NCBI RefSeq assembly: GCF_020859565.1 | Contig: NZ_JAJHUO010000001.1 | Location: 41,004-105,003 of the forward strand | DNA: 64,000 nucleotides | From: Saccharothrix luteola | GTDB lineage: Bacteria; Actinomycetota; Actinomycetes; Mycobacteriales; Pseudonocardiaceae | Direction: 5' to 3' | Shown here: positions 24,770 through 33,869 of the stretch, piece by piece | Position numbering within the stretch: position 1 is the stretch's first letter | Layout of the letters: each line of letters begins with the position of its first letter | The notes under the pieces: generated by a model | The model's database searches: none | What the model saw: only the letters and a program-made list of their open reading frames with translations | Told to the model about the DNA's origin: nothing | Position numbers and translations under genes: made by a program

Positions 24770-25954
24770 ATGCAGCGAGGTGAGGCTCCCGCGATGCCGG
24801 CGCCGCGGTCGGCATCTGGGCCGGCCGGTGTCACGATGGGGGTGGAAGAGGAGTTCCTCTTGGTGGACCGCACGTCGCTGTGGTCCGCGGGGAACGCCGT
24901 GTCGGTGTTGGAGCGGGCGGCGGACATGGGTCTGGGCCACGGCTGCCGTCTCCAGCGCGAACTGTGGGACAGCGAGGTCGAGACGAACACCGGCGTGTGC
25001 ACGGACCTGGCGGGTCTGCGCGAGGACCTCATCCGGAACCGCCTGACGTTGGCCCGCGCGGCCGAGGCCGAAGGCCTGGCTCCGGTGTCGGTCGGGTACC
25101 CCTTGTACGGCACGCGACCCGCGCCGCTCAACCCGGACGCCAGCTACCGCCCGCTGCGGGAGGTGTGCGGGGGAATCCTGGCCGACCAGGAGATCTGCGG
25201 CTGCCACGTCCACGTCGGCGTCGACGACCGCGATACCGGCGTGGCGGTGCTCAACCACCTGGCACCCTGGTTGCCGACGCTGCTCGCGCTCACCGCGAAC
25301 TCACCTTTCCGGCAGGGCCGGGACACGGGGTTCCACAGCTGGCGGATGATGGTGTACCACTGCCTGCCCGGCTCCGGCATTCCCCCGTGGTTCGCCTCGG
25401 CCGCCGAGTACGACGCCGACCTGGCACGGCTCAAGGAGTGCGGGCTGCTGCCACCGGACCACGGCGGGCTGCGGCCGGCCCGGCTGTCCGACCACCTGCC
25501 GACCGTCGAGGTGCGGGTCGGGGACGCGGCGGCCACCGTCGACGAGGCGGTGCTCTACGCCGCCTTGGTCCGAGGGCTCGTGCGCACCGCCCTGACCGAC
25601 CTCGACGCGGGGCGGGAGGCCCGCCGCCTGAGCGACGTCGTGCTCGCCGACGCGCTGTGGGCAGCCGCCCGATACGGTCCGCCCGGTCGGGCGGTCGACC
25701 CCTGGACCGGTGCAGGGGTACCCGCGACCACCTTGGCTGCCCGGCTCCTCCTGCACATCACACCTGCTCTGGCCGCGTCCGGCGACCTCGACGAGGTGCG
25801 ATCACTGCTGGACCGGGTGTTGAACGACGGTGGTGCGGCCACCCGACAACGCCGTGCGGCGGCCGAGCACGGCTTGTCCGGCGTGCTCGCCATGCTCGTC
25901 CGCGGGACCGTCAGGCACGAACCCGAACCGATCGGCCGGAATGCCGGGACGTGA
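24770..25954 (+). CDS. Glutamate-cysteine ligase family 2 (YbdK-type) carboxylate-amine ligase
   Basis: About 394 residues; GCS2 family enzymes join the gamma-carboxyl of glutamate to an amine using ATP. Family landmarks: VTMGVEEEFLLVD near residue 21-33, LWDSEVETNTGVC, ADQEICGCHVHVGVDDRDTG, LLALTANSPF, GFHSWRMMVYHCLPGSG, and VEVRVGDAAATVDEAV. The ATG at 24770 has GGAAGG; a second ATG at 24794 has GAGG and is also possible. Length is normal for YbdK-like proteins (370-400). The neighbouring histidine decarboxylase suggests a non-cysteine amine such as histamine as acceptor; that is inference. Ergothioneine EgtA belongs to the wider family, but no egtB or egtD gene is nearby. Confidence 0.85.
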   Translation: MQRGEAPAMPAPRSASGPAGVTMGVEEEFLLVDRTSLWSAGNAVSVLERAADMGLGHGCRLQRELWDSEVETNTGVCTDLAGLREDLIRNRLTLARAAEAEGLAPVSVGYPLYGTRPAPLNPDASYRPLREVCGGILADQEICGCHVHVGVDDRDTGVAVLNHLAPWLPTLLALTANSPFRQGRDTGFHSWRMMVYHCLPGSGIPPWFASAAEYDADLARLKECGLLPPDHGGLRPARLSDHLPTVEVRVGDAAATVDEAVLYAALVRGLVRTALTDLDAGREARRLSDVVLADALWAAARYGPPGRAVDPWTGAGVPATTLAARLLLHITPALAASGDLDEVRSLLDRVLNDGGAATRQRRAAAEHGLSGVLAMLVRGTVRHEPEPIGRNAGT

Positions 25955-26198
25955 CCGGGCACAGCGCGGCGACAGGCGACGAACCGGTCCTGCTTCCTCC
26001 GCGTCGAGCTCTGCACGTCGAACCGCACAGGCAGGACATCCGTTGGTGTTTTCGGGTGATTCCTGTTCTCGTGCGGGTGAAGGAAGTGTCGTACATCGTC
26101 GTCATCTCCGCTCGCGGTGAACCTTCCGATAGGGCAAACGGCATGGAGATGATCCGGTTGACCGGCGGTGGGGGCCTTTTCGGGAGAAGTGAGGTGGA

Positions 26199-27422
26199 AT
26201 GTCCGACAAGCCGAGACCGACGCTCGTGATCGCGGACCGCTTCTGGGACGGGATGTCCGATCATCCGTCCGGGCCCGTCCAGGTCCTCGTGCGAGGGGAA
26301 CGCATCGCGGCCGTGGGCGGACACCTGCGCGACCGTGCGGATGCGGACGTCGTCGAGTTGGGGGACCGCACCCTGCTGCCGGGCTTCATCGACTGCCACG
26401 TCCACGTCGTGCCGGAACTGCCGCCCGACACCTCAGCCGGCTCCCAGACCCTGGCGGCGTTGCCCGCACTGCGGGCGCTGCTGGACAACGGCTTCACCAC
26501 GGTGCGCGACCTCGGCTGCCCGGACCAGACCATCACCGTGGACCTGAGGCACGCGCAGCGGGACGGCGTCGTGGAAGGCCCACGGCTCGTCGTCGCTCCG
26601 CACATCATCTCCGGCCGAGGCGGCCACGGGGACAAGTCCGCGGGGTTGCCGGACCGCTTCGGCGTCGAGCTGGGCGTGCTCGCCGACGGCATCGACGAGG
26701 TCGTCCGCGCCGTGCGCACGGAGGCGCGGCTCGGCGCGGACTGGATCAAGTACGCCGGCACCGGCGGGTTCGGCTCCCCCATCGACGACCCCGAGCTGGT
26801 CACCTACTCCCAGCAGGAGGTGGACGCGCTGGTGGCGACCGCACGCGACCTGCGGCGGCCGTGTGCGGTGCACGCCTTCAACGACCAGGGCGTCCTGCGG
26901 GCCGCGCGCGCCGGCGTCCGCTCGGTCGAACACGCCTCGCTCGCCTCACCGGGAACGCTGTCCGTCCTGGCCGAGAAGGGGATCTGGCTGGTCCCGACCC
27001 AGTTCATCGTCGTCGAGTGCCTCGGCCACCTGGACGACGACGACTTCTGGGCGGACAAGCCCGCCCACCTCAGGGAGGCGTTCCGCCGGCACGAGGACCG
27101 CTTGCGTGAGTGCACGCCCTACCCGGCGGCCAGCGATGTCCGGCTCGCGTTCGGCTCCGACGCCAGCGTCTTCCCCCACCGGGACAACTGGCGCGAGTTC
27201 CCGGCGATGGTGACCGCCGGCCTCAGTCCGCTGCGGGCGCTGCGGGCGGCCACCTCGGAGGCGGCCGCCCTGCTCGACACACCCGATCGCGGGACCGTCC
27301 GCCCGGATCTGCTCGCCGACCTGATCGCCATGCCCGGCAACCCGTTCGACGACATCGACGCCACCGGGGCCGTCGACTTCGTCATGCAGGGAGGGCGGAT
27401 CAAGCGCAGTCCCGGCCGGTAG
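26199..27422 (+). CDS. Metal-dependent amidohydrolase, imidazolonepropionase-like
   Basis: A 407-residue amidohydrolase. The ATG follows GAGGTGGA. Motifs: LLPGFIDCHVHVV (metal His-x-His), TVRDLGCPDQ, IISGRGGHGD, DWIKYAGTGGF with the lysine that would be carboxylated, CAVHAFNDQG with the third His, SVEHAS with the fourth, and RLAFGSDAS with the metal-binding Asp. The subgroup cleaves amide bonds in imidazolone rings, N-acyl amino acids or dipeptides. No signal peptide. It sits between the GCS2 ligase and the convergent histidine decarboxylase; hydrolysis of a gamma-glutamyl or imidazole amide is an attractive but unproven idea. Confidence 0.85.
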   Translation: MSDKPRPTLVIADRFWDGMSDHPSGPVQVLVRGERIAAVGGHLRDRADADVVELGDRTLLPGFIDCHVHVVPELPPDTSAGSQTLAALPALRALLDNGFTTVRDLGCPDQTITVDLRHAQRDGVVEGPRLVVAPHIISGRGGHGDKSAGLPDRFGVELGVLADGIDEVVRAVRTEARLGADWIKYAGTGGFGSPIDDPELVTYSQQEVDALVATARDLRRPCAVHAFNDQGVLRAARAGVRSVEHASLASPGTLSVLAEKGIWLVPTQFIVVECLGHLDDDDFWADKPAHLREAFRRHEDRLRECTPYPAASDVRLAFGSDASVFPHRDNWREFPAMVTAGLSPLRALRAATSEAAALLDTPDRGTVRPDLLADLIAMPGNPFDDIDATGAVDFVMQGGRIKRSPGR

Positions 27423-27451
27423 CCGAGCGGTGGTGCCGTCGAGCTTGTCCG

Positions 27452-28597
27452 TCACGACAGGTCGGCGCAGAGCCTGTCGACGTGTTCCGCGGTCACGTGC
27501 GGCATGACGACCAGGTGCGCGTGGTCGTGCTGGTTGAGCAGGTGCCACTTGCGCATCACGTCGTCGGTGGGCGGGTCGAACAGCACGACGTTGCTGCCGG
27601 GGACCCGGCTCGGGTGCCGACCGGCCGCTGTCAACCGGCGGACCGCGTGGTCGGTCACTTCCAGGCAGTGCCCGACCCGTCGGGCCAGCCCGTCGCGGCC
27701 CAGGCGGCGCAGCGCGTACCACAGCAACAAGGGCGACAGCGCGTCGCGGGAGCCCGCGACGGTGTCGTCGTCGCTGCCGACGGCCGCGTCGGGTTGGCGA
27801 ACGGTCCCCACGTCCGCGGTGCGGGCCAGGACGACACTGCTCGGCACCGGTGACCCGATGATCTTGTGCCCGCTGACCGACACGCTGTCCGCACCGTCGG
27901 CGAAGGCCCACGGCCTCGGCGGACGCCCGAACGCCGCCAGCGCACCGCCGAACGCGGCGTCGGAGTGGACGAACACCCCTGGCACCCCCGCTTCGGCGGC
28001 GACCCGCCGGATACCCGGTACGTCGTCCATCGCACCGCGGCCGGTGCTGCCGATCGTGGCGATCACGAGGGCGGCCCGGTCCGACCGCTGCCCCAGCTCG
28101 CGGGCCAGGGCGTCCAGGCCCATGGCTCCGTCCGCACCGGTGTCGACCGGCACGTGCGGCAGGCGCAGCATCCGAGCGATCTTGGGGACGGAGTAGTGCG
28201 CTTCCGCCGAGGCGTACAGCACCGCGTCCGGGTACCGCTCCCTGCCGACGTAGGCGGCGAACAGGTTCGCCTCCGTACCGCCGTGGGCCAGGTGCCCCGA
28301 GACCTCCCCCGGCACCCCGCCCGCGAGATCGGCGAAGAAGGCGACGACGGCCTGCTCGAACGGCTTGGAATCTATGCCGTACTCGCTGCTCTGGCCGGGG
28401 CTGCCGGCGTTGTTGAGGTGCAGCGACAGGAAATCGGCCAGGACGCGGTAGTCGAAATCGAGGTTCACCGGGAACCCGAGCATCGTTTCCTGCCGCTTCC
28501 TGACCGACTCGGCGAACCGCCGCAGCAGCTCCACGTCACCGTCCTCCGTGCCGCCGGTGCCGTGATCCGGTATCCGCAATTCCGCAGGTGTGAGCAT
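27452..28597 (-). CDS. hdc: PLP-dependent histidine decarboxylase (group II)
   Basis: A 381-residue group II decarboxylase that most closely resembles the short, PLP-dependent bacterial histidine decarboxylases, which make histamine. Landmarks: GFPVNLDFDY near 41, LHLNNAGSPG, SGHLAHGGTEANLFAAYVGR, AEAHYSVPKIARML with His134 stacking on PLP, IATIGSTGRGAMDDV, HSDAAFGG, and the PLP lysine in SVSGHKIIGSP (Lys245). A strong GAGGAAGG site precedes the ATG. Related serine decarboxylases share the fold, so substrate is probable, not certain. It is divergent from a zinc alcohol dehydrogenase and convergent with the amidohydrolase. Confidence 0.82.
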   Translation of the reverse strand: MLTPAELRIPDHGTGGTEDGDVELLRRFAESVRKRQETMLGFPVNLDFDYRVLADFLSLHLNNAGSPGQSSEYGIDSKPFEQAVVAFFADLAGGVPGEVSGHLAHGGTEANLFAAYVGRERYPDAVLYASAEAHYSVPKIARMLRLPHVPVDTGADGAMGLDALARELGQRSDRAALVIATIGSTGRGAMDDVPGIRRVAAEAGVPGVFVHSDAAFGGALAAFGRPPRPWAFADGADSVSVSGHKIIGSPVPSSVVLARTADVGTVRQPDAAVGSDDDTVAGSRDALSPLLLWYALRRLGRDGLARRVGHCLEVTDHAVRRLTAAGRHPSRVPGSNVVLFDPPTDDVMRKWHLLNQHDHAHLVVMPHVTAEHVDRLCADLS

Positions 28598-28883
28598 GGT
28601 GGCCTTCCTCGCCCGCGGCGGGTTACCTTCGGGTGGTCACCACGAGCTTGTCGTCGCTCCCCACGTCCCGACGGTACGAGCACTCCGCCGGTGCCACAAC
28701 TCGCGATCTCGATGCGCCGAATACCGTTCCCGGGTGGACGATTCCCTTTCATGGGGAAACGTCGCACCGACCGCCGGCAGCAAACGGGTGAAGCGCGACC
28801 GGGTGAACCGCGCAGGGTCCTGTTTCCGCGTCGTCGGGCCGGGAAACCGGCCGCGACAGGGCGAACCGTAGGAGGCGAGTGCG
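28598..28883. promoter_or_regulatory. Divergent promoter region between histidine decarboxylase and alcohol dehydrogenase
   Basis: The 286-base gap between the two divergent starts must hold both promoters. It ends with an excellent AGGAGG site for the dehydrogenase. I see no clear operator. Confidence 0.45.
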
Positions 28884-30095
28884 GTGAAGGCCGTTGTGTG
28901 GCACGGCGTCGGGGACATCCGCCTGGATGAGGTGCCCGATCCGAAGATCCTGGAACCGACCGACGCGGTCGTGAAGATCACCCGGAGCGCGATCTGCGGC
29001 ACGGACCTCCACCTGGTGCGCGGCACCATACCCGGAATGGTCGAGGGCACGATCCTGGGCCACGAGGCGGTGGGCGTCGTGGAGGCGGTCGGTCCCGCGG
29101 TGCGGGGTTTCACCCCTGGTGACCGCGTGGTCGTGACGTCCTCGATCGCCTGCGGCGCGTGCTCGTACTGCCGTGCCGGGTACTTCGCGCAATGCGACAC
29201 GGCCAACCCGAACGGCCCGTCCGCGGGCACGTGCTTCTTCGGCGGACCGGAGGCGACCGGTCCGGTGAACGGGCTGCAGGCCGAGTACGCCCGCGTGCCG
29301 TATGCGATGACGAGCATGGTGCGGGTCCCGGACGCCGTGAGCGACGAGCAGGCGATCCTGCTGTCCGACGTCTTCCCGACGGCGTGGTTCGGCGCCCGGT
29401 TGGCCGAGGTGGGCGACGGCGACACGGTGCTGGTGCTCGGTGCCGGCGTGGTGGGGCAGTTCGCGATCGCGTCGGCGAAGCGGTGTGGTGCGGCTCGTGT
29501 CATCGTCGTGGACGGCATTGCCTCACGCTTGGACAAGGCACGCGAGCAGAACGCCGAGACGGTCGACTTCAACGCCGAGGACCCGGTGGCGGTGGTCCGC
29601 GAGTTGACCGGCGGCATCGGCGCGGACCGCGTGATCGAGGCGGTCGGCGTGGACGCGGAGCGCCCGAAGACCGGTCCCGCCGCCGAGCAGGTCGAGCAGT
29701 GGGCCGATCGGTTCGAGCAGGAGCGGCGGCAAGCCGCACCGGACGCCGCGCCCCGAGGCGACCAGTGGGTGCCCGGTGACGCGCCCAGCCTGGCGCTGCG
29801 GTGGGCGGTGCAGGCCGTGGCGAAAGCGGGCAGCATCGGTGTGATCGGCGTCTACCCACCCGGGTTCGACGGCTTCCCGATCGGCGAGGCGCTGAACAGG
29901 AACCTCACCCTCAAGATGGGCAACTGCCACCACCGCCTCTACCTCCCCCGGTTGCTCGACCTCGTGGTCAGCGGGACCGTGGACCCCACCGCGTTCATCA
30001 CACGCCGCGAGGAGCCCGTCGACGCGGTGAGCGCCTACGAGTCCTTCGACCGCCGAGAGGACGGCTGGCTGAAGACAGTGCTGGAAGTCGCGTAG
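28884..30095 (+). CDS. Zinc-dependent alcohol/formaldehyde dehydrogenase-like oxidoreductase
   Basis: A 403-residue medium-chain dehydrogenase. The GTG start lies eight bases after AGGAGG. It has the catalytic zinc motif ICGTDLH and GHEAVGVV, the structural zinc cluster CGACSYCRAGYFAQC, the Rossmann loop LGAGVVGQ near 190, and the long insertion PKTGPAAEQVEQWADRFEQE and following residues typical of the formaldehyde-dismutase/formaldehyde-dehydrogenase branch. It is probably NAD-dependent and oxidises an alcohol or thiol-aldehyde adduct. Divergent from histidine decarboxylase, so possibly in the same pathway (for example histaminol/imidazole-acetaldehyde chemistry), which is inference. Confidence 0.88.
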   Translation: MKAVVWHGVGDIRLDEVPDPKILEPTDAVVKITRSAICGTDLHLVRGTIPGMVEGTILGHEAVGVVEAVGPAVRGFTPGDRVVVTSSIACGACSYCRAGYFAQCDTANPNGPSAGTCFFGGPEATGPVNGLQAEYARVPYAMTSMVRVPDAVSDEQAILLSDVFPTAWFGARLAEVGDGDTVLVLGAGVVGQFAIASAKRCGAARVIVVDGIASRLDKAREQNAETVDFNAEDPVAVVRELTGGIGADRVIEAVGVDAERPKTGPAAEQVEQWADRFEQERRQAAPDAAPRGDQWVPGDAPSLALRWAVQAVAKAGSIGVIGVYPPGFDGFPIGEALNRNLTLKMGNCHHRLYLPRLLDLVVSGTVDPTAFITRREEPVDAVSAYESFDRREDGWLKTVLEVA

Positions 30096-30741
30096 TCGGC
30101 ACCGCCGCGAACGACGTCGTCGAGCCGAGCGCCCTGGGTAAGCCTGTGCAAGGCACAAGAAGCCTGGTGCTCGAGTGCCGGCCGGACCAGCGCGCCACGC
30201 CACGCGGTCAACCCAGGCAGCTCGACCCTCGACGGGGCGGTCGGGGGACGCCCGCGGTGACGAACGACCCGGCCGACGACGACCCGGTCGCGATCGCCGT
30301 CCAGCGCGGTGCCCCGCCGCACTGGTCGACGGGCTCGGTGCCGCACGGCGATTGCCTGCCTGTACTGCTCCCGGTCGAGGGCTTCGTTGCCGGTGCTGTC
30401 CACGGACCACCCTGCGCGCACACCCGTCTCACCGCGGCCGGCTCTGCCTCGACCATCGCGCCCGCGCTGACCTGCGGCGCCCTCGGCCCTGTCCTCCAAT
30501 CCGGTCCCTGCGGGACATTCACCCACGACGATGTCAGCACGGCAACGGCTACGCGAGGGCTCGTGACCGAGGAAAGGCCGCTGGACAGCCGGAGGTAGTG
30601 GCGGCCCGCCACCCGATCGAGTGGACACGTACGGCCGAACGAGCGACCCGTGCCGCAGATGACGTGAACCCGTTCCGCGCCGGTCCGATAGAACTGCGGT
30701 CCATCGGCGGACCAAGAGGTCTCGATCGCGAAGGGGTTGAC
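30096..30741. other. Intergenic stretch, no gene recognised
   Basis: About 650 bases between the dehydrogenase and the cyclase-like gene. Several frames are open on both strands, as expected at this GC content, but none has a start with a ribosome-binding site plus protein-like motifs. The promoter of the next gene should lie in its right half. Confidence 0.45.
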
Positions 30742-31467
30742 GTGGCAGGCGTGGGTCGACAGGCGGTTCACCGCACGATGGTCCTGGTCGACGTGGAGGA
30801 ATCCGGTGCCCAGGCATTGCCCCACCAGCTCTGCGTCCGTGCGGGGTTGTACACGATGGTCGCAGAGGCGTTGGCGGCGGCGGGGGTGCCGTGGAAGGCG
30901 TGCTACAGCGAGGACCGCGACGACAGCGTCGTGGTCCTCGTCCCGCCCGAGTACTCGAAGGCAAGGTTGGTCGAGGTGCTGCCGGAGGCCTTGGTCCGCG
31001 CGGTGCACAGGCACAATGCCTCCAGCCACCACGACGCCCGGGCACGGCTCCGGGTGGCGGTGCACGCCGGGGAGGTCGTCTTCGGCCAGGACGGGGTGGC
31101 CTCTACCTCGCTCACCATGGCGTTCCGGCTGCTCAACACCGCATCGTTGACGATGGCGCTGGCCGCTTCGCCCGGTGTGGCGGCGATGATCGTGTCCCGG
31201 CTGATCTTCGACGACATCGTCCGCCACTCTGCCTCCATGGACCCGGCCACCTTCCGACCGGTCGAGGTCGCATTCAGGGAAATCCGCGATCTGGCGTGGA
31301 TTGCCCTGCCCGACTGCCCCTACCCACCCGATCCCACCGTCCTCCAGCGGCCGACCGCCGACCCCGTACCACTCGGCACCGCACCGGGAAGCCCCGCCTC
31401 GACCGGGTCCGGCACCGACGGCACAGGCAGAGGGCTGGGACCGGCGCTGCCGAGCCATCCGGCGTGA
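30742..31467 (+). CDS. Class III nucleotidyl cyclase-like domain protein
   Basis: A 241-residue protein with a GTG start after AAGGGG; GTG 30751 or ATG 30778 are alternatives. Residues 13-190 match the cyclase-like module common in actinomycete regulators: HRTMVLVDVEESG, CVRAGLYTMVAEALAAAGVP, SEDRDDSVVVLVPPE, LRVAVHAGEVVFGQDGVAST, LTMAFRLLNTASL and FDDIVRH. The first metal position (VDVE) is present, but the second is in the SEDRDDSV region and altered, so catalysis is doubtful. In relatives the module is followed by DNA-binding or NB-ARC domains; here it ends in a disordered Pro/Gly/Ser/Thr tail. Probably a regulator of unknown input. Confidence 0.7.
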   Translation: MAGVGRQAVHRTMVLVDVEESGAQALPHQLCVRAGLYTMVAEALAAAGVPWKACYSEDRDDSVVVLVPPEYSKARLVEVLPEALVRAVHRHNASSHHDARARLRVAVHAGEVVFGQDGVASTSLTMAFRLLNTASLTMALAASPGVAAMIVSRLIFDDIVRHSASMDPATFRPVEVAFREIRDLAWIALPDCPYPPDPTVLQRPTADPVPLGTAPGSPASTGSGTDGTGRGLGPALPSHPA

Positions 31468-31702
31468 GCATCGCCGGCGGCGCGCACGGCGGCGAGGGCG
31501 GCGTTCCGGTCACGCCCCGGTGGGCCGGTCGAGACGGGTTGGTCGTCATGGCGTGCCCGCCGATCACACGCCGGACCGCGACCGCCTCCAGGAGCTTCGA
31601 GTACTTGCGGTACCCATGCCGCCGGCTTCCAGCCCGGCTGTCGGCAGCGCCGGTCGGGACAGTGGAGGTCGCGGCACCGCTGTCCCGACGGGCGCCCGCG
31701 CT

Positions 31703-33205
31703 TCAGCTCCCCGGTGGCGGTGGCGCGGTGCCGTCGACGTGCTTCTTGAGGAACTCGTAGGCGCGGTCACCTACGCGCCTGCCCAAGTCACGGCCGGCGT
31801 CGATGGCGGAGCGGAAGTGGACGCCGCCCAGGAGCCTGCTGAGGCCGCACTCCTGCTCCCACTCGGTCAGCGTCTCCCACGGGCCCAGGGTGGTGTCGGC
31901 ACGCGGGGTGATGCCCGGTTCGACCACTGACGCGCCCCTGGCGACGCGGATCGACAGGCCGAGGGCGTCCGAACCGGTGAACCGGCGGGCCGCCTGGGCG
32001 AGCGCGCCGCAGAACGCGGTCGAGGTCGACGGGTACTCGGGGTGGTCCGAGGTCTCGAGGTAGCTGCGCCACTCGTTGCCCTTGATGTCGGTGACGGTGC
32101 CCTGACCGGGGCCGCCCCAGGCGGTGACGTTCCGGTCGCCGTACAGGTAGCGGATCGCGGTGAACGGGCGGACCGCGTCGTAGCGCAACTTGTAGTGCCA
32201 GGTCGCGATCCCGGCGTCGAACGGGGCCACGTTCGAGAGGGCGTCGAGGAAGACGAACTGGTCGAGGTCGTACTTGTTGGCGGCCGCGATGTGCCGGAAG
32301 GCGGGCGGCAGCGCGCGGAACTTGTCGTTGAAGGTCTCGGCGAGGATCTTCTGGTGGTCGGTCAGGTTGGCCGAGGCGTGCAGGATCTCGTCCGCCTGGC
32401 GCTTGTACCCGGCCGGGTTGCGGACTGCGTCGCTGTTCACGGGCGGGGGCAGGGGGAATTCCGCGGGGTCGCGGTACGAGTACGGCCGCGTGACGCTCCA
32501 CTGCGGTGTGGCGAACTCCTGCACGCGGAAGACGCCGTTGCCGTTGGTCACCACGTTCGGTTGCCAGCGGGACGGATCCCGGATGGTGTCGGCGGTGTTG
32601 ACCGGCCGGTACCCGAGGTAGTCGGCATACGGCTGCCGGTTGTACTTCCGGCCGCCCTCGTCACCGAGCTGGTTCATGCCGTCGTGCAGCCGACTGGCTA
32701 TCACCGCCTCACCGGCGCGGTTGCCGATGCCCGCGGGCGTGGTGGTGTCGCGGCTGTCGTTGTCCGGGTCGAGCCCGGTCGAGCTGAGCATCTCGCGCCA
32801 TTGCGCGCGGAACTGGGGCAGCTGGCTGTTGAGCACGCGATAGCTCGCGTACATGATGGCGATGTTGCGTTCCCTGTTGGTCGCCCGCTCGGTCGCCGGC
32901 CGGCGACCGAGCCGGGACGCGATGCCCACCGCGGTCGGGTGGTACGGCGCTATGGCGTCAAACCAGGCGTTGTTGAGCAGCACCGTGTACCGGATGACGA
33001 GCGACGCGTCGCTGGGGGCCACCGTGGTGCGGAAGAGCGGGTTCTCCGCCGGGATCACCACTTCCGCGATGGCGTTTCCGGTGTCCAGGTCGAACGGAAT
33101 CCCGGGGTCTGTTCCACCGCGTACGGGTGGTGACAGCAGGGTCAAAGCGAAGACCGCAGCCGACACCCGAGCAATAACCCGCTTGGTGGCCGATTTCGGA
33201 TACAT
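31703..33205 (-). CDS. Secreted vanadium-haloperoxidase/PAP2-fold protein lacking the catalytic histidine
   Basis: A 500-residue protein with a signal peptide (residues 1-30) and an AAGGGCGG ribosome-binding site. The vanadate pocket of haloperoxidases is largely kept with correct spacing: Lys339 and Arg346 in YKLRYDAVRP, Ser393 in EYPSTSTAF, and Arg457 and His463 in SRLLGGVHF. However, the PSGH motif is PSTS, so the acid-base histidine (His404 in the fungal chloroperoxidase) is Ser395. Family members of this kind are common in actinomycetes and annotated as haloperoxidases, but halogenating activity is unlikely here. A phosphatase-like or binding role is more likely. It stands alone. Confidence 0.8.
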   Translation of the reverse strand: MYPKSATKRVIARVSAAVFALTLLSPPVRGGTDPGIPFDLDTGNAIAEVVIPAENPLFRTTVAPSDASLVIRYTVLLNNAWFDAIAPYHPTAVGIASRLGRRPATERATNRERNIAIMYASYRVLNSQLPQFRAQWREMLSSTGLDPDNDSRDTTTPAGIGNRAGEAVIASRLHDGMNQLGDEGGRKYNRQPYADYLGYRPVNTADTIRDPSRWQPNVVTNGNGVFRVQEFATPQWSVTRPYSYRDPAEFPLPPPVNSDAVRNPAGYKRQADEILHASANLTDHQKILAETFNDKFRALPPAFRHIAAANKYDLDQFVFLDALSNVAPFDAGIATWHYKLRYDAVRPFTAIRYLYGDRNVTAWGGPGQGTVTDIKGNEWRSYLETSDHPEYPSTSTAFCGALAQAARRFTGSDALGLSIRVARGASVVEPGITPRADTTLGPWETLTEWEQECGLSRLLGGVHFRSAIDAGRDLGRRVGDRAYEFLKKHVDGTAPPPPGS

Positions 33206-33869
33206 ACCGCCGCCCTTCCGAAGGACGAGACGATTCCAGGCCACGTCGGGACGGCGGCTCCAAGTGGTCCCGAGCGGTCGTTGACCGGCATGTTACGGCA
33301 GGTGTCGCCATGGCCACAACGGCGCTTTTCCTGATTCTCGTGGAATATCACCGGCACTTCCGTGAGTGCACGACTCCGCCCCTCAGATGGTCGGCAGCGG
33401 GCACACACCCTTAGCCTCGGCGGATTTTCGGCACTCATTGACGATCTTCGACAAAAGAGTGAGTCGTTCCGGGTCATTCTTCTTGCCGTGCAGGAAGATC
33501 GGGCGTGCCGATGACCTTATCGGTCCGAAAGTAAATCGACCTGCAGACAGGTGAGCTTTCGGTTCGACATCCTGAGTGTGCGTACTGGTGCTGCGTCCAC
33601 CGACAGCATCGCCTGGACGGAGTCCTCAACGAGTACCCACCAGGCCGCCCAAGCTGGTCTCGGTCCGGCCGCGTCGTACGGAGCGCAGAGGAAGCCGGGG
33701 CGCACGAGGATGTGCTCGGCCCGCCGCCCCGGACGCGTCGCAGGATCGACGCCACCCCCCGGACTCCCAGAGGTCCTGATGAGCGCTCTACGTTCACCGA
33801 CAACGGTTCCGCGCCCTCGGTCATCCCGTGCAGTCGGGGGTAGCTACACGAGGAGCATGAGGTTCGGCG
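33206..33869. other. Intergenic stretch, possible short decayed frame
   Basis: About 660 bases between two minus-strand genes. A minus-strand frame at about 33720-33517 reads RPGFLCAPYDAAGPRPAWAA, SVDAAPVRTLRMSNRKLT and LQVDLLSDR; it is protein-like but has no convincing start, so it is not called. The segment 33280-33560 is AT-richer than its surroundings and probably carries the promoter of the haloperoxidase-like gene. Confidence 0.4.

Noticed and set aside
24770..28597. Ergothioneine biosynthesis locus
   Set aside because: The GCS2 ligase belongs to the EgtA superfamily, but no EgtB, EgtC, EgtD or EgtE homologue is present in the window.
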